The notes: generated from the letters alone by a model not told the origin. A DNA stretch of 64,000 nt from Sphaerotilus mobilis (GCF_004216565.1 NZ_SGWV01000008.1:310001-374000), one strand, 5' to 3'. Positions 43,561-52,691 are shown, counted from the first letter of the stretch. A program made the numbers and translations.

Positions 43561-46500
43561 GCATCACGCTCCGCATCGACCGGCTCATGCACCGCGCCAC
43601 CTTCGCCCAGCGCAGCCTCCAGCTCGGCCAGGGCGTCGGCATCGGCCTGCAGCCACACACAGCCCGCCGCAGCACCGCGCCAGCCGCGCAGGAAGACGTA
43701 GACCGCACCGCCGAGGTGCTGCGTCGGGTCGTAGGCATCACCCAGCCGATGCCGCAGCAGGCGGTGCAGCGCCAGCAGGTAGACGGCGGCCTGCAGCTCG
43801 TAGCGGTGCGACAGCATGGCGGCGTCCATCGCGGCCGGCGTGTAGGCGGCATCGTCGTCGCCGAGCGCGTTGGACTTGTAGTCCATCACCCACCAGCGCC
43901 CGTCGTGTTCGAACACCAGATCGGCATAGCCCATCAGCAGACCCTGCAGCGTGCGCCGGGCCAGGATCGGGCGCGGCTGACCGGGCAGCAGGTGGCGCTG
44001 GCAGATGTCGTCCAGCCGCTGCGGGTCCAGCGCCGGGCTGGGCAACCAGAACTCCATCTCGGCCAGCATCGGGCCGACCTCGCACAAGGCCGCGCCCAGT
44101 GGCGGCAAGCGTGTGTGCAGAAAGGCGCGCAGCCAATCGGCCAGGCCTTGTGCATCCGCATCCGCATCCGCATCCGCATCCGCATCCGCATCCGCAACCG
44201 CATCTGCATTCGCGTCGGCATCGACCGTTCCAGCGATCCGGACCTGCGCCAGCGCCTGTCGGCAACGCCGCTTCAGCGCCGCCTGAACCTCGGGCGTGTC
44301 GACCTGGTCGAACCCTTCTTCGGCCAGCCACTCCAGCAGGTCGTGCAGCAGGTTGCCGGCCCGCGCTCCCCGGGTCCAGCGGTGCCACATGTCCCGCGCG
44401 GCGGTCCGGGTCGGCAACGCCAACTCGCCCGCCGCCGCGCGCCATTCGTCCAGACTGCGTTCGGCCTGGACCCGGTCGGCGTCCAGTGCCCGCAGGCTCG
44501 GCGCCGCCGCCGCCGCGTGGTCGCCCTGCTTGTCGCGCACCAGCGCGCTGAAGCTGCCGATGCCCCAGCGGCGTTCGAAGGTCGCGTCATAGGCCGAGGG
44601 CGGCCGCAGCGGCGCCAGCGTGCGGGTGTCGCGCCAGGCCCGGCGCGACGGCGGGCCGACGAGCGGCTGGACCTGGATCGCCGGCTGCGCATCGGCCCAG
44701 CGCTGCAGCGCGAGTCCGAGCTGGGCCGGGTCGTCCGGCGTTGCGCCCATCAGCAACCACGTCAGCGCGGACGTCGGCGCGGCCTGCTGGCTGTTGCGCG
44801 GCACCGGCAAGCCCACACCCAGCCACAGCGCATGGCGGGCGCGGGTCAGCGCCACGTAGAGCAGCCGCAGGTCCTCACGCAGGCGCTCGTGGCGCGCCCG
44901 CTCGATCGACATCGGGCGGCAGAGGTAGTCCAGCTGGCGCGTGCCCGTCAGCTCGTCGACCCATTCGACCGGCTCGGTGCGGCGCGGCTTGACGTCGCGC
45001 ACGGCATGCGCGAAGGGCAGCATCACGACCGGGTATTCCAGCCCCTTGGACTTGTGCACGGTGACCACCTGGACAAGCTGGGCGTCGCTTTCCAGCCGCA
45101 CGACATGGGCCTCGGTGTCGCTGACGACGGCTGATGTGCCGGCGGCAGCGCCCAGTCCGGCACCCCCGTCGCGGCCACCGCCCTGCACCTGCGCGGCCAG
45201 CCAGCGGATCAGGGCGCCCGGCCCTTCAAGACGCGCGCTGGCCGATTGCAGCAGCTCGCCGAGGTGCAGCAGGTTGGTCAGGCGACGCTCGGCGCCCCGG
45301 CCACGGCTGTGGCTGTGTTCATCGGCTTCATCGGCATCGTCTTGCACCGTCTCGTCGGCCAACCAGCGTTGCGGCAAGGCCAGCGCGTGCAAGGTCTGGC
45401 GCAACAGGGTCAGCACGCCTTGCCGTTGCCAGACGGCCTTCAGGCGCAACAACAGCGCGACGCGGCGGTCCCACAGGCGTTCGTCATCCAGGTGCGCGGC
45501 CAGTTCGGCCAGCGGCAGGTCCCAGCTGGCGCAGCCATAGGCGGCGCGGGCCAGCACGCCGTCCAGGGGCTGGTCGACCGCACGCAGCCAGCGCAGCAGG
45601 TCGGCGGCCTCGGGGCTGGCGAAAACGCTGTCCTTCTCCGACAGGTAGACCGAAGGGATCGAGCGCCGCGCCAGCGCACGCCGGATCGCCTCCGCCTCGT
45701 GCTGGTCACGGACCAGCACGGCGATGTCGCCCGGCCGCAAGGGCCGGCTCGGCAGGTTGGCGTCCAGGTCTGCCCAGCCGGTCGTCGGGTCCGATAGCCA
45801 TTCGGTCAAGATGCCGGCGGCGTGTTCGGCCAGCAAGCGGCGCAACGGACGCTGGCCGAGCCGGGCCGGCAACCAGCCCGCCTGCAGAGCGGGCAAGGCA
45901 GCGCCCGCGCGCAGCAGCCGATCGTTGCGGCCCTGGGCACGGACCGGCTCGAAGGGCAAGGCCTGCGGGCCGTTCCGGCCCAGCGCGAAGGCACCCTCGG
46001 ACCGTTCGGCCTCGGCCTGCACAAAGACCTGGTTGACCGCATCGACCAGCGCCTGCGTCGACCGGTAGTTGGTGTCCAGCGCATGGTGGCGGCCGGCGGT
46101 GGCGTGGCGGGCGCGCAGGTAGCTGTAGATGTCGGCGCCGCGAAAGCCGTAGATCGACTGCTTCGGGTCGCCGATCAGCAGCAGGCCGGTCTCGGCGCGG
46201 TCCTGGGCGCTGCGGTAGATGCGGTCGAAGATGCGGAACTGCAGCGGCGAGGTGTCCTGGAACTCGTCGATCAGGGCGACCGGGAACTGCGCTCGGATGC
46301 GCTGGGCCAGCACCTCGCCCTGCGGGCCGTGCAAGGCCGCGTCCAGCCGCAGCGACAGGTCGGCATAGCCGAACCGGCCGGCCCGGCGCTTGAGCGCGGC
46401 CAGCCGAGCCGCGATGGCGTGCGCCGCATGGCGTTGCAGGGCCTGGTGCAGCGGTGTGCGCGCGTCGAGTTGCTCCAGCAGCGCCACCACGTCGTGGAAG

Positions 46501-47486
46501 ACCTCAGGTGGCGCCAGACGCACGCCGGCCTTGAGCGTGTCGGCAAAGCCTTCGTGCGTCAGGCGATGCCGCGCCGTCTTGCTGAGTGCGACACCGGCCG
46601 CATCTGGCGAGGCCGCCCAGTCGCGCACCGGGTTGCACCAGCTGTCGACGTAGCGACGCTGCACCTTGCTGCCATTGAAGGGCTTGTCCTTGTCGGCCAT
46701 GCGGGCCATGAACCAGCCACGCAGGTCCTCGATGCGCGCCGCCCAGCCGGCCTTCAGCTGGGCCAGTTCGGCACGCTGCTCGATGTCGATCTGCCGCAGC
46801 CAGTCGGCCAGCGACAAGCCCACGGCCGGCTCCAGCGCATCGAGCCGGTTCAGCAGGCTCACGACCTGAGCCTCCAGCGCGTCGACGGTCGGCCAGAGCG
46901 CCAGCACGGTGTCCAGCGCAACAGGGTCCAGCGGGTAGATCTCCTGGCGCCAGTAGTCCTGCACGGCCTGGCGTCGCCGGCCGATCTCATCGGCTTCCAG
47001 CGCCTCGTCGAAGAGCTGGGCGCTGTCGAAGGCATGCTCGCGCAGCATGCGCTGGCACCAGGCGTCGATGGTGTGCACCGCCGCGTCGTCCATGGATTCG
47101 GCCGCCAGCGCCAGCCGGTGGCCGGCCTCTCGGCGGGCCGGGCCGTCGGGGTAGGCCGCCTGCAGCTGCTGCAGGAAGGCATCCGCCTCGGCCAGCGGGG
47201 TCTCACCCCGGAAGCAGCGCGCGGCCTCCAGCAGCCGGGCGCGGATGCGGTCGCTCAGCTCGCGGGTGGCGGCGCGGGTGAAGGTCATGACCAGGATCTC
47301 GCCGGGCGCCAACGCCCTCGGCGGCGCGCTGGCCGCGTCGCCGTGGCCCAGCACCAGACGCAGCATCAGCGCGGCGATGGTCCAGGTCTTGCCGGTGCCG
47401 GCGCTGGCCTCGATCAGCCGGCTGCCGTGCAGCGGCAGGGTCAACGGATCGAGCGGCACGGCGGTCGGATGCAGGGCTTCAGTCAT
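43557..47486 (-). CDS. recB: Exodeoxyribonuclease V subunit beta, RecB
   Basis: The 1309-residue UvrD-type helicase-nuclease has Walker A EASAGTGKTWTIAAL near the N-terminus, LIDEFQDTSPLQF (motif II), IGDPKQSIYGFRGAD, and VVTVHKSKGLEYPVV. The nuclease domain has GYADLVFEHDG and VMDYKSN with the metal-binding Asp and Lys. RecB is the 3'-5' motor and the nuclease of RecBCD. The start ATG 47486 overlaps recC. An Asp-Ala dipeptide repeat from a GCATCC hexanucleotide tract sits just before the nuclease domain (about residues 1093-1112). Confidence 0.95.
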   Translation of the reverse strand: MTEALHPTAVPLDPLTLPLHGSRLIEASAGTGKTWTIAALMLRLVLGHGDAASAPPRALAPGEILVMTFTRAATRELSDRIRARLLEAARCFRGETPLAEADAFLQQLQAAYPDGPARREAGHRLALAAESMDDAAVHTIDAWCQRMLREHAFDSAQLFDEALEADEIGRRRQAVQDYWRQEIYPLDPVALDTVLALWPTVDALEAQVVSLLNRLDALEPAVGLSLADWLRQIDIEQRAELAQLKAGWAARIEDLRGWFMARMADKDKPFNGSKVQRRYVDSWCNPVRDWAASPDAAGVALSKTARHRLTHEGFADTLKAGVRLAPPEVFHDVVALLEQLDARTPLHQALQRHAAHAIAARLAALKRRAGRFGYADLSLRLDAALHGPQGEVLAQRIRAQFPVALIDEFQDTSPLQFRIFDRIYRSAQDRAETGLLLIGDPKQSIYGFRGADIYSYLRARHATAGRHHALDTNYRSTQALVDAVNQVFVQAEAERSEGAFALGRNGPQALPFEPVRAQGRNDRLLRAGAALPALQAGWLPARLGQRPLRRLLAEHAAGILTEWLSDPTTGWADLDANLPSRPLRPGDIAVLVRDQHEAEAIRRALARRSIPSVYLSEKDSVFASPEAADLLRWLRAVDQPLDGVLARAAYGCASWDLPLAELAAHLDDERLWDRRVALLLRLKAVWQRQGVLTLLRQTLHALALPQRWLADETVQDDADEADEHSHSRGRGAERRLTNLLHLGELLQSASARLEGPGALIRWLAAQVQGGGRDGGAGLGAAAGTSAVVSDTEAHVVRLESDAQLVQVVTVHKSKGLEYPVVMLPFAHAVRDVKPRRTEPVEWVDELTGTRQLDYLCRPMSIERARHERLREDLRLLYVALTRARHALWLGVGLPVPRNSQQAAPTSALTWLLMGATPDDPAQLGLALQRWADAQPAIQVQPLVGPPSRRAWRDTRTLAPLRPPSAYDATFERRWGIGSFSALVRDKQGDHAAAAAPSLRALDADRVQAERSLDEWRAAAGELALPTRTAARDMWHRWTRGARAGNLLHDLLEWLAEEGFDQVDTPEVQAALKRRCRQALAQVRIAGTVDADANADAVADADADADADADADAQGLADWLRAFLHTRLPPLGAALCEVGPMLAEMEFWLPSPALDPQRLDDICQRHLLPGQPRPILARRTLQGLLMGYADLVFEHDGRWWVMDYKSNALGDDDAAYTPAAMDAAMLSHRYELQAAVYLLALHRLLRHRLGDAYDPTQHLGGAVYVFLRGWRGAAAGCVWLQADADALAELEAALGEGGAVHEPVDAERDA
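44152..44211. repeat. Hexanucleotide GCATCC microsatellite in recB
   Basis: Seven perfect GCATCC units (44152-44193) and three degenerate ones encode alternating Asp-Ala on the minus strand. The 6-bp unit keeps the frame when copy number changes. Confidence 0.9.
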
Positions 47487-50400
47487 CGCCGGCCTCATCG
47501 TCGTCTTCGGCGCCACCGGCGTCATCAGGGTCAGCGCCGTCGGCGGCCATCTGCGGCAAGCGGGTGACGCGCACGCAGGCCGGGTCGAGGCTCCAGCGCA
47601 GCAGCGGCATCAGCAGGTCCTCGGCAGCGGCCTGGAAGGCGTCCGGATCGGCCAGCAGCGCCTCGGCATCGGGCCACAGCCGCGCCAGCGACGGGTCGTC
47701 GCGCTCGGGCGTCGCGCCGGAGCGGAAACCGCCGCCGTCGTAGGTCTGGGCAACGGCGTCCCAGACCTCCTCCTTCCAGGGCAGGCCGGACAGGCCCTCG
47801 ATGGCCTTGCGGCAGCCCGCCAGACCGGCGCGCAGGGCCAGCGGCAGCGGCTCGCGGCGCGCGCGGGCCCAGTGCATCAGCAACGACTGCAGCGCAGCGC
47901 GGGCCAGCTCGGGCGCGGGCGCCTGCATCTCGATGCGGGCGTCGCGGCCGATCAGCACGGCGCGCAGCGGCTGGCCGCCGGCCGCTGCCGCGATCAGGGC
48001 CAGCCAGGCCGGCAGCAACTTGTCGGCACGCGGCAGCGGGCGGCTTCGGGACTTGTTCTGGATCAGCTTGCTGGCGCTCAGGTCCAGCCAGACCGGCACG
48101 ACGGGATTGGCCAAGTCTTCGGCCAAGTCTTCGGCCAGATCTTCGGCGGGAACATCAGCGGGAACATCGGCAGGGACGCCATGCAGGCCGTCGAGCCAGT
48201 CCGACAGCTCGATGCGCACGCGTGCGCCGGACGGATCCACCCCTTCCAGGACGTGCCGCAGCGGCAGGGCCGGCAAGCGGCGCGGCAGGGCCGCCCGCTC
48301 GCGCCGCCAGGCCGCCAGCAGCGGCAGGCTGGTGTCGACGAAGTGGCGTTGCCAGCGCTCGCCCAGGCCGGCCAGCGGCAGACGGCCCTCGCGCTGCAGG
48401 GCGGCGGCGGCGGCCTGCAGGGTCGCGAGCAAGGTGTCGCGTTCGGCCGGGGTGATCGGGGGGGTGATCGGTAGGCTGTCCGGCAAGGCCGGCCCCCCCG
48501 CATCGACCGGCACGCCCGCCTGCCCGTCGGTCGCATCGAGCCGGCCGGCCTGGGCGATCAGCAGGCCCAGCAGCTGGTGTTCTTCCAGCGCGTCGACGGT
48601 CATCGGCTCGTCGTCGGGCGCCCGCTCGCGGTCCTCGTCGACCGCATCGAGCCGGATGCCCAGGCGCTCGACCAGGAGATCGCGGGCAGGGTTGCGCAAG
48701 AAGCGCTGCAGGCGCTGGCGGTCGACGGACAGCGTTGCTGGCGCGGCTGCGACCGGCGTGTCCCCGGTGGTCGATGCAGCCAGCGGCGGGCGTTCATGCA
48801 CGGCCCGCCACTCGACCGCGTGTGTGGCCAGGCGCGGGGCGGTGTCGCTGGCGAAGTAGGCCCGGCTGAAGGGCTGCAACGGGTGTTCGGTGGTGATGCG
48901 GGCCAGCACCGCCGCGCCCCAGCCAGCGGCGATGTAGTCGCGCAACTGGCCGACCAGCACCGAGGGCGGCTGCGGGCTCTGGTCGCGCACGCTGCGGCCG
49001 ACCCAGCTGACGATCAGGTGGCGGCGCGCACTCAGCAGCGCTTCAAGCATCAGCATGCGGTCGTCGTCGCGGCGGGCCCGGTCACCCGGCCGGCGCTGGC
49101 CGGGCAGGCCCAGCAGGTCGAAGTCGGCCCGTGGCGCACGGCGCGGGTAGTCGCCCTCGTTCATGCCCAGCAGGGCGACGAGCTGGAAGGGAATCGCCCG
49201 CATCGGCATCAGCGTGCAGAAGGTGACGCCGCCGGCCAGGAAGCGGCTGCGCAGACCGGGTTCGGCCACGCCGGACAGCCAGGCCTCGCGCAAGACCGCC
49301 AGCGGCACGGACTGGTCAAAACGGGCCTCGTCGGCGTCGCGGACCCAGCGGGCAAGCGCTTGTTCGAGCGCATCGTGCAGCTCGCGCTCGGCATCGTCGG
49401 CGGCGACAAAGACATCGGTCAGCAGCCTGCGGGCGCGCTCGGCCCAGGCCGCGGGCGTGGCGCTGTCGCGGGCGTCGCGCCACCAGCGTCGCAACACCTC
49501 GATCAGCGCATCGAGCGCACCGGCCGCGCTGGCGCTCAGGCCAGCCACCTCCGGGTAGGGCGCGATGTCGTGCCAGGGCGGTGCGGGCGGACGTCGGTCG
49601 CCAGCGCCTTCCCGATCGAGATCGAGATCGAGATCGGCATCGATATCAACATCGACAGCGAGATCGCGTTCGCCCTCGTCCGCATGGTCCAGCGCCAGGT
49701 CGCCCGCCGCATAGCCCAGCAGCATGCGGCTCAGGCCGAAGGCCCAGGTGTTGGCCTCGCCGCAGGCCTGCAGGTCGAGGCTGGCGCGGTGTTCGACATC
49801 CAGGCCCCAGCGCACGCCCGCACCGGCCAGCCAGCGCGACAGCACGGCGCGGTCCTCATCGGCCAGCCGGAACCGGCGTGCCAGCGGGGCGACCTCCATC
49901 AGCTCGCGCAGCTCGCTGGCGGTGCAGCGCTGTTCGGTGATGCGCAGCAGCCATTCGAGCGCCAGCAGCATCGGGTGCCGGCCACGCGGGCGCAGGTCGG
50001 CGATCTCGTAGGGGATGTGGCGGGCATCGCCCGGCGGCACGGCACCGAACACGGCATGGACCAGCGGTGCGCTCGCCTCGATGTCCGGGACCATCACGAC
50101 GATGTCGCGGGGTGCCAGCGTGCCACGCGCATCGGCCAGGCGGTCCAGCAGGCGGTCGTGCAGGACCTCCAGCTCGCGCAAGGCGCTGTGACAGCTGTGG
50201 AAGACCAGCGAGTCGTCGCCGGGCGTCAGCAGCTCGGCTCCGGCCAGCTCGGCGTGTTCTGTCAGCGGCACGGCGTCGCGGATGCGGGCCTGGACCTGCG
50301 CCAGCAGCGTCGTGCCGGGCGCGTCGTCGAACACGTCCACACGCGGCAGCTGGCTGCGCAAGGCGTCCGATTCGTGCGCGCCGAGGCGTTCCTCGAAGTC

Positions 50401-51459
50401 GTCGAGCAGGCGCAGGAAATCGCGCCCTTGCCGTCCCCAGCCGGCCAGCAGCGGATGGCCCTGTGCGTGGGCATCGGCCAGGTCGATGGCACCAAGGTCA
50501 ACGCCGGACCGGTGCGGCAGGCGGTGGTGGCGCGCGCGCAGCAGCTCGCGGCCGTCGATCAGGTCGGCCCAGTGGTAGCGGCAGGGGTTGGGCACGGCCA
50601 GGATGACCTGGGCCCGGCTGGCCAAGGCGGCCAGCGCCTCCAGCGTCTGGCCCGGCAGGTGGCTGTGGCCGAACAGCACGACGCGGCGCGGCAGTGGCCG
50701 GCGCGGCGCCTGCCCCTCGGCCAGTGCAGCGACAAAGCGGCGGTGCACGGCAGGGCGGATGCCAGCGAGCACGTCGCGGGCGTCATGGCGGGCGTCTTGG
50801 TGGCCATCGTGGCGGTCGATGTCGTCGACAGGGTCGGTCCGCACATCCGCGACCAGCGCGCGCCACAGCGCCGGCTGCCAGGCTTGTTCGGCCGGCAGCT
50901 CGCGGGCGATGCCCCGTGCGTCACGCAGCACGTCGCGGCCGTCGGTCCAGTCGGCCAACCAGTCGGCGCGGTAGACCTGGTACTGGTCCAGCAGGTCGGA
51001 CAGGTGGCGGGCCAGTTGCAGGCGACGGGCCAGATCGGGCGCAGCGTCGGCCCTGGCCTCGTCCACTGGCCCAGCCAGGAACTGCGCCAGCGGCGCCATG
51101 CGCACATCGGCGAGCAGTTCGGGCAACAGACGCATCAGGCGCCAGGTCAGCGGGCCCTCGTCCAGGGGCGAGCGGGCGGGCGCGCCGTCGCGGCCCAGCA
51201 TGGCGCGGTAGCTGCGCCACAGGAAGCGGGCCGGCAGTTCGACACGGGTGGCCGCGCAGATGCCACGGCGCTGCGCCAGGCGCATCTTCAGCCACTCGGC
51301 GATGCCGTTGCTCTGGACCAGCAGGACCTCTTCTTCGAGCGGCGCCAGCGGCGTCTGTGCCAGCCAGTCGAGCAAGACCTCCAGCAGGTCCTCCAGCCGG
51401 TTGCCCTGCAGCACCAGCAGCCCCGGGGTGAACGGGGCGGCGTCCTCGCGGGCTGGCAT
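47479..51459 (-). CDS. recC: Exodeoxyribonuclease V subunit gamma, RecC
   Basis: The 1326-residue protein begins MPAREDAAPFTPGLLVLQGNRLEDL and continues VQSNGIAEWLKMRLAQRRGICA, the RecC N-terminus. RVVLFGHSHLPGQTLEALAAL and VFHSCHSALRELEVLHDRLL are further RecC blocks. It holds the inactive helicase fold and Chi-scanning channel of RecBCD. It is about 200 residues longer than the E. coli protein. Two repeat-derived acidic segments account for part of this: Asp-Leu/Ile/Val units at about 597-615 and Val-Pro-Ala-Asp/Asp-Leu-Ala-Glu units at about 1093-1117. It overlaps the WYL gene by one base (TGATG) and recB by 8. Confidence 0.92.
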   Translation of the reverse strand: MPAREDAAPFTPGLLVLQGNRLEDLLEVLLDWLAQTPLAPLEEEVLLVQSNGIAEWLKMRLAQRRGICAATRVELPARFLWRSYRAMLGRDGAPARSPLDEGPLTWRLMRLLPELLADVRMAPLAQFLAGPVDEARADAAPDLARRLQLARHLSDLLDQYQVYRADWLADWTDGRDVLRDARGIARELPAEQAWQPALWRALVADVRTDPVDDIDRHDGHQDARHDARDVLAGIRPAVHRRFVAALAEGQAPRRPLPRRVVLFGHSHLPGQTLEALAALASRAQVILAVPNPCRYHWADLIDGRELLRARHHRLPHRSGVDLGAIDLADAHAQGHPLLAGWGRQGRDFLRLLDDFEERLGAHESDALRSQLPRVDVFDDAPGTTLLAQVQARIRDAVPLTEHAELAGAELLTPGDDSLVFHSCHSALRELEVLHDRLLDRLADARGTLAPRDIVVMVPDIEASAPLVHAVFGAVPPGDARHIPYEIADLRPRGRHPMLLALEWLLRITEQRCTASELRELMEVAPLARRFRLADEDRAVLSRWLAGAGVRWGLDVEHRASLDLQACGEANTWAFGLSRMLLGYAAGDLALDHADEGERDLAVDVDIDADLDLDLDREGAGDRRPPAPPWHDIAPYPEVAGLSASAAGALDALIEVLRRWWRDARDSATPAAWAERARRLLTDVFVAADDAERELHDALEQALARWVRDADEARFDQSVPLAVLREAWLSGVAEPGLRSRFLAGGVTFCTLMPMRAIPFQLVALLGMNEGDYPRRAPRADFDLLGLPGQRRPGDRARRDDDRMLMLEALLSARRHLIVSWVGRSVRDQSPQPPSVLVGQLRDYIAAGWGAAVLARITTEHPLQPFSRAYFASDTAPRLATHAVEWRAVHERPPLAASTTGDTPVAAAPATLSVDRQRLQRFLRNPARDLLVERLGIRLDAVDEDRERAPDDEPMTVDALEEHQLLGLLIAQAGRLDATDGQAGVPVDAGGPALPDSLPITPPITPAERDTLLATLQAAAAALQREGRLPLAGLGERWQRHFVDTSLPLLAAWRRERAALPRRLPALPLRHVLEGVDPSGARVRIELSDWLDGLHGVPADVPADVPAEDLAEDLAEDLANPVVPVWLDLSASKLIQNKSRSRPLPRADKLLPAWLALIAAAAGGQPLRAVLIGRDARIEMQAPAPELARAALQSLLMHWARARREPLPLALRAGLAGCRKAIEGLSGLPWKEEVWDAVAQTYDGGGFRSGATPERDDPSLARLWPDAEALLADPDAFQAAAEDLLMPLLRWSLDPACVRVTRLPQMAADGADPDDAGGAEDDDEAGDD
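48109..48180. repeat. 12-bp in-frame tandem repeat in recC
   Basis: Six units of the type GGCCAAGTCTTC / GGCGGGAACATC give repeated Asp-Leu-Ala-Glu and Val-Pro-Ala-Asp in RecC. Two adjacent unit types share length and register, so the block grew by 12-bp duplication. Confidence 0.8.
49614..49667. repeat. GATCGA hexanucleotide tract in recC
   Basis: Three perfect and six degenerate 6-bp units encode alternating Asp with Leu, Ile or Val. It parallels the hexanucleotide tract in recB. Confidence 0.8.
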
Positions 51460-52457
51460 CAGCCGTTGTATTGGCCGATGGCGGCCTGCAGGCGCTGCTG
51501 CAGCTTGTTGCGCAGGGCGGCGGGCGCCTCGACCTTCACGTCCGGTCCGTGGCGCAGCAGGTCCATCAGCAGCTCGGTGTCGTCGGTGTACGGCAGCTTC
51601 ATGCGCAGCCGGCCGTCGGCCTGGGGTTCGAGCACCTGGCGCGGGTGCCACAGCTCGTTGGCGACCCACTGGGCGGCCTCTGCGCTGAACATCAGCGTCG
51701 CTTGCTTGACGTCCTTGCCGCCGTAGATGCCGTAGCCGGCGTCCAGTTCGGCCTCGACCGTCTTCATCGCGACGTCCTTGGCGCGCTGGGTCAGGCCTTC
51801 GGCCTCGCGCAGGGCATCGAGCGCAAAGCGGCGCAGGCCGTCGGATTCGTGGCACCAGGCGTCCAGGTACCACGTGCTGCGGTAGTGAACGAGGCGCAGC
51901 GGCGAGACCGCGCGCTGCGATTCGCTCTGCTTGCTGCGGCTGTAGTAGGTGATCTGCAGGCGGCGCCGTTCCAGCAGGGCGCTGGCGACACGCTCGAAGA
52001 ACTTGCCGACCACCGGGCGCTGGGCCGGGTGGACGATGCGCACCCGCCGCATCAGCTCGCGGGCCTCGCCCTCGCTGGTGCCCAGCATGCCGTGCAGCTT
52101 GTCCAGCAGCGGCGCGAGGTGACGACCCAGCATGCCGGCGTTGTCCAGCCCCTGAATCAGGTGGTGCAGCGTCAGCAGCGCGTGGATCTCGCGTTCGCTG
52201 AACCACACGCCCGGCAGCTCGTGGCTGGCCTCGCGGGCCTTGCCACCGGCGCCCCGGCCGGTCGCCTGCTCGAAGCGGTAGCCATTGCTGTCGCGGTCAT
52301 AGACGATGGGCGCGTCCATGCGGCTGCGCAGGTAGTCAAGGTCGCGCTTGAGCGTCGCGCGCGACACCTCCAGCTCGTCCATCAGCGTGGCAAAGCTGAC
52401 CGAGCCGCGGCTCTTGATCAGCATCTCGATCTTGTAGAAGCGTTCGGTGCGGTCCAT
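51459..52457 (-). CDS. WYL-domain transcriptional regulator, first gene of the recCBD operon
   Basis: The 332-residue protein has an N-terminal winged helix (IEMLIKSRGSVSFATLMDELEVSRATLKRDLDYL) and a WYL domain with STWYLDAWCHESDGLRRFALDAL at about residues 190-212. A C-terminal WCX-like extension has LPYTDDTELLMDLLRHGPDVKVEAP. WYL regulators PafBC and DriD respond to DNA damage, and DriD binds single-stranded DNA through its WYL domain. Translational coupling to recC suggests this protein controls the RecBCD operon and perhaps senses its DNA products. That is inference from context. Confidence 0.87.
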   Translation of the reverse strand: MDRTERFYKIEMLIKSRGSVSFATLMDELEVSRATLKRDLDYLRSRMDAPIVYDRDSNGYRFEQATGRGAGGKAREASHELPGVWFSEREIHALLTLHHLIQGLDNAGMLGRHLAPLLDKLHGMLGTSEGEARELMRRVRIVHPAQRPVVGKFFERVASALLERRRLQITYYSRSKQSESQRAVSPLRLVHYRSTWYLDAWCHESDGLRRFALDALREAEGLTQRAKDVAMKTVEAELDAGYGIYGGKDVKQATLMFSAEAAQWVANELWHPRQVLEPQADGRLRMKLPYTDDTELLMDLLRHGPDVKVEAPAALRNKLQQRLQAAIGQYNG

Positions 52458-52500
52458 CGTCGTTCTCCATTCCCTTGCCAAGGGGTCACGTCCGGATGGT

Positions 52501-52517
52501 GGCTCAGGCCCTGAGCC
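52501..52517. promoter_or_regulatory. GGCTCA-N5-TGAGCC operator, site 1, 44 bp before the WYL gene
   Basis: A perfect 6-5-6 palindrome (in fact GGCTCAG-GCC-CTGAGCC) lies between the WYL start and its upstream region. It is well placed for autoregulation. Confidence 0.7.
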
Positions 52518-52638
52518 CGGCCGGAGAGCCCTGTCGAACCATGTTAATGGCGCCCGGGTGGGCTTCGAGCCTGCGCATGATCCCGCAGACCGGGGGGCGC
52601 GGCCAGCCGTCGCGGCGGCGCATCGCAGCTGCCAGCCA

Positions 52639-52656
52639 CTCGCAACCGATTGCGAG
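52639..52656. promoter_or_regulatory. CTCGCAA-N4-TTGCGAG palindrome
   Basis: A perfect 7-bp inverted repeat in the divergent promoter region lies 15 bp before the second GGCTCA site. It is a candidate site for another regulator. No obvious -10 or -35 pair can be named. Confidence 0.5.
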
Positions 52657-52670
52657 ATCGGCCCGCCGCA

Positions 52671-52691
52671 GTGGCTCACGTCTTGAGCCAC
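52671..52691. promoter_or_regulatory. GGCTCA-N5-TGAGCC operator, site 2, upstream of the divergent gene
   Basis: GTGGCTCA-CGTCT-TGAGCCAC is an 8-bp perfect inverted repeat with the same core and spacing as site 1, and lies 60 bp before the start of the divergent gene. The two sites are 172 bp apart in the 294-bp intergenic region, which otherwise holds no gene. Confidence 0.7.

Noticed and set aside
41773-43701. Long open frame on the plus strand opposite recD
   Set aside because: It is antisense to clear RecD helicase motifs and has the Arg/Gln-rich composition of GC-driven shadow frames. The same applies to long frames opposite recC, recB, macB and the heparinase gene.
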